A DNA stretch of 60,000 nt from Tubiluchus corallicola (taxonomy: Eukaryota > Priapulida > Priapulimorpha > Priapulimorphida > Tubiluchidae), in assembly GCA_030141605.1 (NCBI GenBank), contig JAQGDQ010000226.1, positions 184,001 through 244,000 on the forward strand, given 5' to 3'. The first letter of the stretch is position 1; every line of letters starts with the position of its first letter. Made by a program: the position numbers and the translations under genes. Positions 1 through 15,055 of this stretch are shown piece by piece. The notes under the pieces are model-generated. The model saw only the letters and a list, made by a program, of their open reading frames with translations, was not told the DNA's origin and searched no databases.

Positions 1-30
1 GGTAGTCCTGGTCCACAAATGCCTACGTAT

Positions 31-1400
31 TGGCAGTCTTGGACCACAGAGTACGTAGACATTGTTGCAAACTTGTCTTGGACCACAGAGGATGTAGACA
101 TAGTTGCAAGGTTGTCTTGAACCACAGAGGATGTAGACATAGTTGCAAGGTTGTCTTGAACCACAGAGGATGTAGACATAGTTGCAAGGTTGTCTTGAAC
201 CACAGAGGATGTAGACATGGTTGCAAGGTTGTCTTGGACCACAAAGGATGTAGACATAGTTGCAAAGTTGTCTTGAACCACAGAGGATGTAGACATAGTT
301 GCAAGGATGTCTTGAACCACAGAGGATGTAGACTTAGTTGCAAGGTTGTCTTGAACCACAAAGGATGTAGACATAGTTGCAAGCTTGTCTTGGACCACAG
401 AGGATGTAGACATAGTTGCAAGGTTGTCTTGAACCACAGAGGATGTAGACATAGTTGCAAGGTTGTCTTGAAACACAGAGGATGTAGACATAGTTGCAAG
501 GTTGTCTTGAATCACAGAGGATGTAGACATAGTTGCCAACTTGTCTTGGACCACAGAGGATGTAGACATAGCTGCAAGATCGTCTTAGACCACAGAGGGC
601 GTAGACATTGTTGCAAGCTTGTCTTGGACAACAGAGGACGTAGACACAGTTGCAAACTTGTCTTGGACCACAGAGGGCGTAGACATAGTTGTAAGCTTGT
701 CATGCACCACAGAGAACTTAGACATAGTCGCAAGGTTGTCTTGGACCACAGAGGACGTAGACATAGTTGCCAACTTGTCTTGGACCACAGAGGATGTAGA
801 CATAGTTGCAAGTTTGTCTTAGACCACAGAGGGCGTAGACATAGTTGCAAGCTTGACTTGCACCACAGAGGACGCAGACATAGTTGCAAACTTGTCTTGG
901 ACCACTGAGGATGTAGACATAGTTGCAAGCTTGTCTTGGACCACAGAGGACGTAGACATAGTTGCAAGATCCTCTTGGACCACAGAGGACGCAGACATAG
1001 TTGCAAGCTTGTCTTGGACCACAGAGGACGTAGACATAGTTGCAAGATCCTCTTGGACCACAGAGGACGTAGATATAGTTGCAAGATCGTCCTGGACCAC
1101 AGAGGATGTAGACATAGTTGCTAGGTGGTTGTCTCAGACCACAGAGGACGTAGATATAGTTGCAAGATCGACTTGGACCACAGAGGACATGGACATAGCT
1201 GCAAGATCGTCTTGGACCACAGAGGACGTAGACACAGTTGCAAGATCGTCTTGGACCACAGAGGACTTGGACATAGTTGCAAGATCGTCTTGGACCACAG
1301 AGGACGGAGACATAGTTGCAAGGTTGTCTTGGACCACAGAGGATGTAGACATAGTTGCAAGATCGTCTTTGACCACAGAAGGCTTACATTTTACTTCAAG
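31..1400. repeat. 39-bp minisatellite, about 35 copies
   Basis: A tandem array with unit close to tgtcttggaccacagaggat followed by gtagacatagttgcaag plus two bases. The period is 39 bp, a multiple of three, so all six frames stay open over long stretches and give spurious 13-residue-repeat reading frames. Units vary: aggatgtag on the left becomes aggacgtag on the right, and gcaaggttg becomes gcaagatcg. The array ends where the sequence turns into ggcttacattttacttcaag. It precedes the first visible kinase exon, so it probably lies in an intron of that gene. I see no sign that it is translated. Confidence 0.93.
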
Positions 1401-2000
1401 GTGATGGTACAAATCCAAAATGATAGAAGGTGATGGCAGCATTTTTCTGAATTTGGTTGGTCGGCATTTCAGGAAATGATGAATTTGTTGGGATAGTTTG
1501 GTTGGATCAGTTTTTCCTGAAATGCTGAATTTGGCTTGCCATCTATAAGGGATAATACTTTGGACATGCCTGCTCACAGGGAAATTTGATGGACAGTTGC
1601 CTGAAATTTCTGTCTAACTTTGTAATGTTTTTGCATAAACATCAAATAAGTTGCAAAAGTTTGAATAAATTTAAGCAGCTCACGCTTCCCAAAGGCCATG
1701 GTGTGCTTACGAAAAGTCACGGAGTCCACCAATTAAAGTTTTTTTGGAGTTGAATTGTTTTAATTTGATTCCCAGTTCCAGGCAAGGTTTTGGGTTGATC
1801 CTTAAATATCTTTTGAAGTGCGTACTCAATCAAGATCACCAGGGCACATATTCTCTAAAATCTGCCCCCTCCCACTTGCCCACAGAGTTTCAGTTTTGTT
1901 TGATTGCTTGGGTTTAGAAAGATAGTTTCTTAATTAAACAAGTAGGCCTACTCGATTTTTGAATCCAATCCCGTTTTATAGAAATGTAATTTTGTTTTAG
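1401..2000. other. Probable intron, no exon seen
   Basis: AT-rich sequence between the minisatellite and the first kinase exon. It ends in a good acceptor (tttgttttag) at 2000. Around 1660-1735 it contains a fragment of a dispersed repeat also seen near 16635-16715 (shared words: aagcag, gcttac, aaaagtcac, agtccacca). I find no exon that would encode the glycine-rich loop. Confidence 0.6.
1660..1735. repeat. Dispersed repeat fragment, first copy
   Basis: Matches 16635-16715 in the same orientation: both run tttaagcagc, then a gcgc/cacgctt stretch, then gcttac(g/a)aaaagtcac, then agtccaccaatt/agtt. It is an old, diverged copy; no termini could be defined. Confidence 0.5.
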
Positions 2001-6445
<4,445 letters not shown>

Positions 6446-6911
6446 GCAAGGATAGGAAACTGTACGGGGCATTCACAGTTTGACGTACCCGAATCGACTT
6501 GTGTTGTTAACTTGATAGTTAGGTTTACAAAAATTTGGATTTATTTGATTAGATTTAATATTTTATTTCAAACTTTACAAAGATCATATACACGTCGCAA
6601 ATTAATACAAATAATACAGTAAATCATGACAAGCAACAATAACACAAATAACAATTAACGATATAACAGACTACGCCAATGATGTCTAATTACAGAAGAA
6701 AAGTTTACATCACTGTTTAAAATGTTGTTGCACATACAATTTTCACTCTTGTTCAGCCTGACGTGTAAACTGTATGCACATTTTCTGTGAATCACATCAA
6801 AATAAGTAATATTATGTCTAGTAGAAATATATCTGGCGCTCGTGTCATATAAAAAGTTAAACAGCTTCCGTGTGCAACCTTGACTTTGCTAAGATTGTAA
6901 GAATAAAAATG

Positions 6912-7600
6912 TCACCTAGTGGACATACAATAAAAAGTAGTGCAGTGAGCATTAAGCAATTGTCTCTTCACGTTAACTGAACAGTGAGTAAATTTCATGA
7001 GTAATTTTTTTGCTCTACCATAGTAAATTGAACATTGTCGTAATATATCTAAATCATCTCTATTGTCTTCTGATAAAATATGACCCAGATATTTTTCCTT
7101 TTTACTAGGTACAAAACTTTTACACTGCAAAACAACAGACCCAAAAGTAAACTGCTGCATGTGGGCAGAGCGAAACGTGACAAGTTTAGTCTTATTCACA
7201 TTTACAAGGATATCATATTCTTTAACAATTTCATTAAAAATATCTAGCAGTCTCTGCAAAGCCGTCGAGGTTGTTGCTAAAAGACATATGTCATCAGCGC
7301 ACATCAAGTGATTATTGCAGGCTTCAGCTATATGACAACCCACACCAGAGTTAGTAAGTGTAGCACTGAGATTTTTACAAAGTCTAATTACTACATTTCA
7401 TAGGATAGTATTGATAAGGTTTAGGAACAGTTTGAGACAGTTTATCTATCGAAAGCGTTTGATGCATCAATAAACAGAATATGTACAGTGGTTTGTCGAC
7501 TAATGTAATAGTCAAGCACTTCTTTTAAAGTATGGATGCACAACTCTGTGCCTAAGTTTTCAACAAAACCAAACTGGCTTATGAACACGGAGTGCCTGTA
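6912..7600 (-). mobile_element. Degenerate non-LTR retrotransposon (LINE) reverse transcriptase
   Basis: Read on the minus strand, about 7590-7445 encodes QFGFVENLGTE...ILFIDASNAFD, the region of RT motif A (FIDASNAFD), before a stop. After a short unrecognisable stretch, 7370-6912 encodes SGVGCHIAEA...HLMCADDICLLA, the motif C block with the paired catalytic aspartates (ADD), followed by KEKYLGHIL and a thumb-like region. The motif B block that normally separates A and C (GxxQGxxLSP type) is missing, so the copy carries an internal deletion and stops and is dead. The pattern fits invertebrate CR1/I-like LINEs; I cannot assign a clade. It lies just beyond the kinase stop codon, opposite strand. 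Confidence 0.82.
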
Positions 7601-7639
7601 GTCTCACTCTCAGATTAGCAGCACGAGTCTATTAAGATG

Positions 7640-8035
7640 TATCAGTCAAGTTAAAGGATTCTTTTTACTTTCTTTAGATAAGCTATTATTCTGGTAAGAT
7701 CACTCGAACTGTGTCGGATTTTTTTCTTTCCGTGCAGTTGTTTTTACTCTTTGTCCAATTTATCACTTTTAAATAAACAGCGATGAGCTACTGTATTTCT
7801 ATTTTTATCTTTACTTGCACGCTTGTTTTAACCAGTACTGTTTAACATTTTATCTGTAATATTCAGCTGATGAGACTTATTACGACGAAAGCTCCTGAAA
7901 TAAGGTCATCCTTGAGACAATGAGAGCATTCAACGTTTTATGTTCTCCAAGTTTCTTTTCGCCCTGGACTGCAAAATTTCTCTCTGGTGGCATTGTTCAT
8001 AGTATTATTTCTGTTAACTATTATTGTTGATTGCG
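7640..8035. other. No feature seen
   Basis: AT-rich spacer between the LINE fragment and the minisatellites. Possibly more decayed LINE sequence, but I could not identify any motif. Confidence 0.4.
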
Positions 8036-8120
8036 GTAAGACAATTAAAGAATAATGCCCAGAGTAAGACAATTAAAGAATAATGCACAGAGTAAGACAA
8101 TTAAAGAATAATGCACAGAG
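8036..8120. repeat. 28-bp tandem repeat, 3 copies
   Basis: Unit taagacaattaaagaataat plus gcccagag/gcacagag, three copies. It abuts the larger 59-bp array. Confidence 0.85.
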
Positions 8121-8129
8121 AGATTAGCA

Positions 8130-8915
8130 TATGCTTTACAAATTTATTGGAGAAATTGCTTAGTTATGTAGTTAAGTAATCAATCTTAGTTATGAAGTTA
8201 ATTTATTGGAAAAATTGCTTAGTTATGCAGTTAAGTAATCAATCTTAGTTATGAAGTTAATTTATTGGAGAAATTGCTTAGTTATGCAGTTAAGTAATCA
8301 ATCTTAGTTATGAAGTTAATTTATTGGAGAAATTGCTTAGTTATGCAGTTAAGTAATCAATCTTAGTTATGAAGTTAATTTATTGGAGAAATTGCTTAGT
8401 TATGTAGTTAAGTAATTAATCTTAGTTATGAAGTTAATTTATTGGAGAAATTGCTTAGTTATGCAGTTAAGTAATCAATCTTAGTTATGAAGTTAATTTA
8501 TTGGACAGTTAAGTAATCAATCTTAGTTATGAAGTTAATTTATTGGAGAAATTGCTTAGTTATGTAGTTAAGTAATTAATCTTAGTTATGAAGTTAATTT
8601 ATTGGAGAAATTGCTTAGTTATGTAGTTAAGTAATTAATCTTAGTTATGAAGTTAATTTATTGGAGAAATTGCTTAGTTATGCAGTTAAGTAATCAATCT
8701 TAGTTATGAAGTTAATTTATTGGAGAAATTGCTTAGTTATGTAGTTAAGTAATTAATCTTAGTTATGAAGTTAATTTATTGGAGAAATTGCTTAGTTATG
8801 TAGTTAAGTAATTAATCTTAGTTATGAAGTTAATTTATTGGAGAAATTGCTTAGCTATGTAGTTAAGTAATCAATCTTAGTTATGTAGTTAATTTGTTGG
8901 TCAAAGGGTTTTCTT
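8130..8915. repeat. 59-bp minisatellite, about 13 copies
   Basis: Unit begins ttattggagaaattgcttag, continues ttatg(c/t)agttaagtaat(c/t)aa and ends tcttagttatgaagttaat. The phase drifts by one base per 60-base line, which gives the 59-bp period. Units differ mainly at two C/T positions that co-vary (tatgcag with aatcaat, tatgtag with aattaat), so two unit types are interspersed. One unit near 8505 is shortened. No coding frame. Confidence 0.93.
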
Positions 8916-10496
8916 TTAAATTGGCATCTCTTTGCCTTGCAGTTAATTAATAAAATTGATGATTTGATGAATTGTTACCCTTCATTGTAAGCTTTGATCT
9001 GCTGTTCTGCACTGGGATGCTAAATAAAGTTCAACTACTGAAAAATCGTTACAATTCAAGTTTGTTTATTCAACATAAAATGTAAAAAACAACAGATAAA
9101 TTAGATATGGAAAAAGAAACCTCACACAAAATTTTTATACACATGTAAAACGATTTATAAAAAACTAAAGTCTTTGGTACTGAAAATAACGTGGCTGTGA
9201 AATGACAAGTAAAAGTAAAAGTAAAAAAACTGCGTATTTAGAAATACAATATGTATTTAGAAATTGAAATAACGTAAAAATTTTCATCAGTGTAAAATTT
9301 CAAAGTTCGTATCGCAAAAGTAAAAAACACTCAAAAAACGATTAACGAAACTTCTAATATGACATTTTGAAATCGTAATAAATTAAGAAATAAAATGACT
9401 TTACAGTTTAGCTTACTTGTGCAAGCACATCACGTACAAAATGCAAAATTAAACAAAAATATTAACTAAAAAAAACGTTGAATGTTTAATGGTGAAGTAG
9501 GAAGACGAACTGATTTTCGTCTGGCCAACCTGATGTGTCCAGAGACTACCAAGTTCCATATTTGATGCTGCGACGCTGATAATCAGCTTATAAGAGAAAT
9601 CTTCTGGCATAAAACGCTCACCTGATATTTTTAATGAGCAAGTAAAGATTATGACGTCAGGGAAGTTCCTTGTAACAAAACGTTTCAGTAAAAAATTTCC
9701 CTCATAGATAAACATTGTAATGATTATTCGTAATGGCCATTTTTTGTGACTTTGCAACCCATTTGCAGTAGAATGGGACCTTATGTTCTTTGAAGGTAGA
9801 ATTACTTGATAAACATTCACTGGCTAAAACTGGTTGATTTTCTGTGTCAAAGTAGTTTAAAGATGATCTATGACAGATGGGCTTGGTATGTTTTCTGCCC
9901 TTCTGACCATGACTGCAGTGTTAGCTTCTGACGTCATATGACATAGAGCCCATTTTTGTGACATCACTCGTTTAAGCAGTAACATTTACACAAACGTGCT
10001 TGACGCGCAAGGGAAGATGCTTGCCATTGTACAAACTGTGGTTAGTTTCTGACGTAAGCAATAGCTGTGTTCGGTTGCCGTTAATTAACTTTCTAAGCTA
10101 ATTATTCAAATATAAGAAAGAATTGCTAAATTTATAGGCAAGAAAATGTATATTTAGGACTATAAATTAAAATGAGATTGAGTCTAAACAATCATTCGGT
10201 TCTCCTTTAATGGAGTTTGGCATTATAACGAGGTGCATTAATGGATTAAGGTATTTTGTTTTGCCAAACATTTGTGCGTTAAGTGAGGTCGGTATTATAA
10301 AGGGGGGGTTTAAAATAAAGTTTGACTGTGCTTAGTTTAAGCATAAGTTTATTGAAGGTGTAATCTGACAACTTAGCTTTAAAACTGATGGTTTGACAAC
10401 TGGTGTTCAGTATGTTTTCCCTAGTGGGAGCGAAATTTTAGACAAATGCAGAACAATGGCGATGAAGGTATTCAGTAAAATGGCAAAACATCTACT
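8916..10496. other. Intergenic, little seen
   Basis: AT-rich spacer 3' of the minus-strand EGF/WAP gene. A 123-codon open frame on the minus strand (9449-9820) has no recognisable domain, low-complexity composition and no polyadenylation or splice context I can support. A Tigger-like fragment lies at 10200-10335. Confidence 0.45.
10200..10335 (-). mobile_element. Tigger/pogo-like terminal fragment
   Basis: The minus strand reads cacagtcaaactttatttta, then ccccctttataat, then caaatgtttggcaaaac. The + strand at 30583-30665 reads acagtcaaaactggttataa, then tgcccccttcgt, then caaatgtttggcaaaac. A CAGTC(A/G)AA start followed by a TATAA(T/C)G motif is typical of pogo/Tigger ends. Old fragment, no transposase. 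Confidence 0.5.
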
Positions 10497-11085
10497 ATAG
10501 ACTGGCTAGATCACTCAGTTCACATAGACTGGCTAGATCACTCAGTTCATATAGACTGGCTTGATCACTCAGTTCATATAGACTGGCTAGATCACTCAGT
10601 TCACATAGACTGACTAGATCACTCAGTTCACATAGACTGGCTAGATCACTCAGTTCACATAGACTGGCTAGATCACTCAGTTCATATAGACTGGCTTGAT
10701 CACTCAGTTCATATAGACTGGCTAGATCACTCAGTTCATATAGACTGTGGCTTGATCACTCAGTTCATATAGACTGGCTAGATCACTCAGTTCATATAGA
10801 CTGACTAGATCACTCAGTTCACATAGACTGGCTAGATCACTCAGTTCATATAGACTGGCTTGATCACTCAGTTCATATAGACTGACTAGATCACTCAGTT
10901 CATATAGACTGGCTTGATCACTCAGTTCATATAGACTGACTAGATCACTCAGTTCATATAGACTGACTAGATCACTCAGTTCATATAGACTGGCTAGATC
11001 ACTCAGTTCACATAGACTGGCTAGATCACTCAGTTCACATAGACTGACTAGATCACTCAGTTCACATAGACTGGCTTGATAACTC
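10497..11085. repeat. 27-bp minisatellite, about 22 copies, 3' of the EGF/WAP gene
   Basis: Unit gactggctagatcactcagt plus tcacata/tcatata. It begins about 37 bp beyond the stop codon of the minus-strand gene, inside its likely 3' UTR. Its period equals that of the 27-bp coding repeat next to it, and the units align at roughly 16 of 27 positions on the minus strand (shared core AGCCAG(T/C)CTA). The array is therefore probably a diverged extension of the coding repeat. Open frames inside it are a by-product of the 9-codon period. Confidence 0.9.
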
Positions 11086-11121
11086 TTCAATTGCAGATTG
11101 TTTGAAATTTTTCGTGACAGA

Positions 11122-13253
11122 CTACCTTGGGGGCTGTTTAATGGTAGGCTGGCTTGGTAACTCTTTAGTAGTAGGCTGGCTTGGTAACTCTTTAGTGGTA
11201 GGCTGGCTTGGTAACTCTTTAGTAGCAGGCTGGCTTGGTAACTCTTTAGTAGCAGGCTGGCTTGGTAACTCTTTAGTAGCAGGCTGGCTTGGTAACTCTT
11301 TAGTGGTAGGCTGGCTTGGTAACTCTTTAGTAGTAGGCTGGCTTGGTAACTCTTTAGTGGTAGGCTGGCTTGGTAACTCTTTAGTAGCAGGCTGGCTTGG
11401 TAACTCTTTAGTGGCAGGCTGGCTTGGTAACTCTTTAGTGGTAGGCTGGCTTGGTAACTCTTTAGTGGTAGGCTGGCTTGGTAACTCTTTAGTGGCAGGC
11501 TGGCTTGGTAACTCTTTAGTGGTAGGCTGGCTTGGTAACTCTTTAGTGGTAGGGTGGCTTGGTAACTCTTTAGTGGCAGGCTGGCTTGGTAACTCTTTAG
11601 TGGTAGGCTGGCTTGGTAACTCTTTAGTGGCAGGCTGGCTTGGTAACTCTTTAGTGGTAGGGTGGCTTGGTAACTCTTTAGTAGCAGGCTGGTTTGGTAA
11701 CTCTTTACTGGTAGGCTGGTTTGGTAACTCTTTAGTGGTAGGGTGGCTTGGTAACTCTTTACTGGCAGGTTGGTTTGGTATGTCTGCCATAACAGAACTG
11801 CTAGGCAAGTCTTTTGCAGCAGAATTGCTTGGGAAGTCTTTTGTGACAGGACGACTTTGTGATGCTTCAGTGGTAGACTGGCCTGGCAGTACTTCAGTTG
11901 CAGAGTGGCTTGGTAAGTCTTCTGTGGCAGTATTTGCTATAAGGTCTTTTGAGGCCAGGTAGCTTTGCAAATCTTCAATGGTAGACTGGCTTGGCAAGTC
12001 TTGTGCCGCAGTATAATTTGGTAAACTGCTTGGGCCGACATCTCTTGGCAAAGCTTCTTCTTTGTGGCCTTGTGTATCTTTCTGTCCTTCTGGCGCTGGT
12101 ACCTCTTTTGACCCAGAACTCTTTGGCAAAGTCCTTGCAACAGGATGGTCTCGGATGTTCTTCGGTCGATGTGGCTTTTTTGGGGCAGGAAGACAGCGGG
12201 ATTCCGTTGGAACATCTTTTGCCGGAGGATGACTTGGTGGAGCTTTTGGGAGCGAATGGCGTGACATATCCTTTTCAGCTGAAGGCTTTTTAAATTCTCT
12301 GGAAAGAGAGTGGGTTGTTAAGTCAGCAGAGTGTTTTCTTGCATCTTTTGAAGAAAGATACTCCCCAGTAACGGCACTTTTAGACGTTGGGACAAATGAC
12401 TCATCGAATTCTTCAGTTATAGAGGAGATAGCAAAGGGATGTGTGACCTCAAGTTTGAGAGGGGATCGTGGACTTGAAAGTCGTCTTGCACCAAGGTCAC
12501 GTGTCGAGACGTACATTACTGATGGAATCTGACTAAACTGCGACATCGTTTCTGACTGATACGTGGATAAATCAAGAGACGACTCGCTGCCGTGGACGGT
12601 CAACAGGCGGCGCTTGAAGCGCCAGAAATATGCAGCACAAGCAGCAGTCAGTGAAGAAACCATAGTTATCACATAACAAGCTATCAGATAGATATGAGAT
12701 AGTCTGGTGAAGCCATCGTCTGTACCTGTAATGATAAGTTTTTAAACTAAACAGAGTAGATATACAGTCTTGTGAAGCCATCGTCTGTACCTGTAATGAT
12801 AAGTTTTTAAACTAAACAGAGTAGATATACAGTCTGGTGAAGCCATCGTCTGTACCTGGAATGATAAGTTTTTAAACTAAACAGAGTAGATATACAGTCT
12901 GGTGAAGCCATCGTCTGTACCTGGAATGATAAGTTTTTAAACTAAACAGAGTAGATTTATAGTCTGGTGAAGCCATCGTCTGTAGCAACAAGTCAGTTAG
13001 AAAAACAATCGACTATTAGACGAAGAATAGACACATATATGTTGTACATACTCGGCTTTTTCTTTGGAATACATTTGGCAAGCTTGGGACATTTGCATGC
13101 TCCACAGTCGACGCTTATTAACACACAATATTCCAACTCTGGACACTCAATGCCCTGTAAGACGTTTAAAACATTAATTACAGTGATAGATAGAGAGATA
13201 GAGAGGTAGACAGACAGGCAGATAGAACAGATAGGCTGATAGATAGAGATAGC

Positions 13254-13345
<92 letters not shown>

Positions 13346-14992
13346 CAGAAGGAGGAGGAGGCATGTCTGATATTCTTATTTGTTCTAAAGCATTAATTTT
13401 ACACGATGGACTGACAGCAAACAAATTTGGCTTTGCATTACACTATCTGTAAGCCTACAATTTACTTTGTAATTTTTCTTCTTGCTTCTCACAATGTTGT
13501 AAATTTTTGTTTAAGTGGATTGTTACGTGAACATGACCATAACTGGACGAAACGTTGCAGACGTTTGTGTCTGAATAAAAGTCATGTCTTTCCTTAAGCG
13601 GGTACTGGGTGTTATTTCATTTTAAGAACGTCTAATTATATGCAAAGTTTTTAAAAGAGATCTAATCATCTGTTTATCTGTTTTAGTGCCATTGACTATT
13701 TGCTTCATTAAGGTGTTTACATAGTTTCTGTTGTAAGAATATAACTTACGTCACACGGTGAACCCTCACAAACACAAGTCGGACAGAGGTCATTGTAATC
13801 GACTATATGACCAAAGAAGCACTTCTCCTGACAATACGATTCGTCTGCCACCTGGCAGCTCACATTCACTATAAAACAGAATTTCACTTTAAAATAAAGG
13901 AAAGGTAGTCTGTGTAGTTAAGCTTATTTTAATGTTTGTGAAAAATGCTAGAAGATTTTAGTAATAAAAGTGTGATAAGTGCTTCGTATAGTTAGTAAAA
14001 TCACTTTATAGTTGTGATCGTTTCACGCTTGACTGCTCCCATTTTCAACACCCATTCTTCCACCAATGACGTCATTCATTGACAGACGTTTTCTGCTGTT
14101 TTGATATCGAACTTTTATTACTAAATGCTTCAAACATTGAAATAAGCCTAATTTTGCAGAAGGCTTGATCTTTCCTTTAATAGCAATATTGCCCACATCT
14201 AGAAAAAAAGAATACAACCATACCAAATGTTGCCTAGCAACCAACCTCTGGCGCAGTCTCCTTGGCTGTACATGTCTGTAGGTCTACTTTCTGCCGACTG
14301 CCTCGTCCCGTACACCGGTTGTCCATTTCCACGAACACACCACGTGTGACCTGTCCAGTAATCAATCTGCAATGGCCTGTACTCGCCAGTACTCAAACAC
14401 TGGACATCACGCATGCGCAGTAGTCTGCGGTCAGTGCCAGAATGACGCAGTGTCACCATGTTGATGTGGTCAATCTCACAAGCTTTCAAAGTGAAGATGG
14501 CTTCAGTAAGTATAATCAATTTTCTTAAGTATAATCAATTTTCTTAATCAAGAAAACGTCAATTAACAATAAACAATAAAAAAGGAAGGAATAATCAAAT
14601 CCTTGAATGATAGAGTGGATAATGCAAAGAACGGACAAGTAAACGAGCAAGAAAAGAAGTAAATAAGCAAACAAAAATGTAAGCAAACTAGCCAAACTGT
14701 AGAAAGAGAAAGAAAAAAAAGAGAAAAGAAAGAAACTAATTGATCAAACACACAATGACCATCCAATTTCACCAAAACCGGTCAGTTACCTAATAAAGAA
14801 AGATAAGAAATCAAGAAGCAGAAAAGGAAAAAAGAAGAAATGAATGAATTATATATATATTATAATATAAATTATATATAATATAATAATATATATTATG
14901 TATATTAATACATTTGCATATCTGTTAATATATATTAATATATATGCAAATGTATTAATATATATAATATATTATACATTAATACACATAAT

Positions 14993-15055
<63 letters not shown>

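Noticed and set aside
23-1577. Long open frames on both strands in the first 1.4 kb
   Set aside because: They are frames through the 39-bp minisatellite; the 13-codon period keeps all frames open, and the residues have no domain or splice context.
9449-9820. 123-codon minus-strand frame
   Set aside because: No recognisable domain, AT-biased composition, no splice or polyadenylation context; could be decayed transposon sequence.
10731-11962. Repeat-rich frames at 10731-11090 (-) and 11102-11962 (+)
   Set aside because: The first lies in the 3'-UTR-side minisatellite; the second is the antisense of the real 27-bp coding repeat, whose frame is fixed by the upstream membrane-span exon and splice phase.
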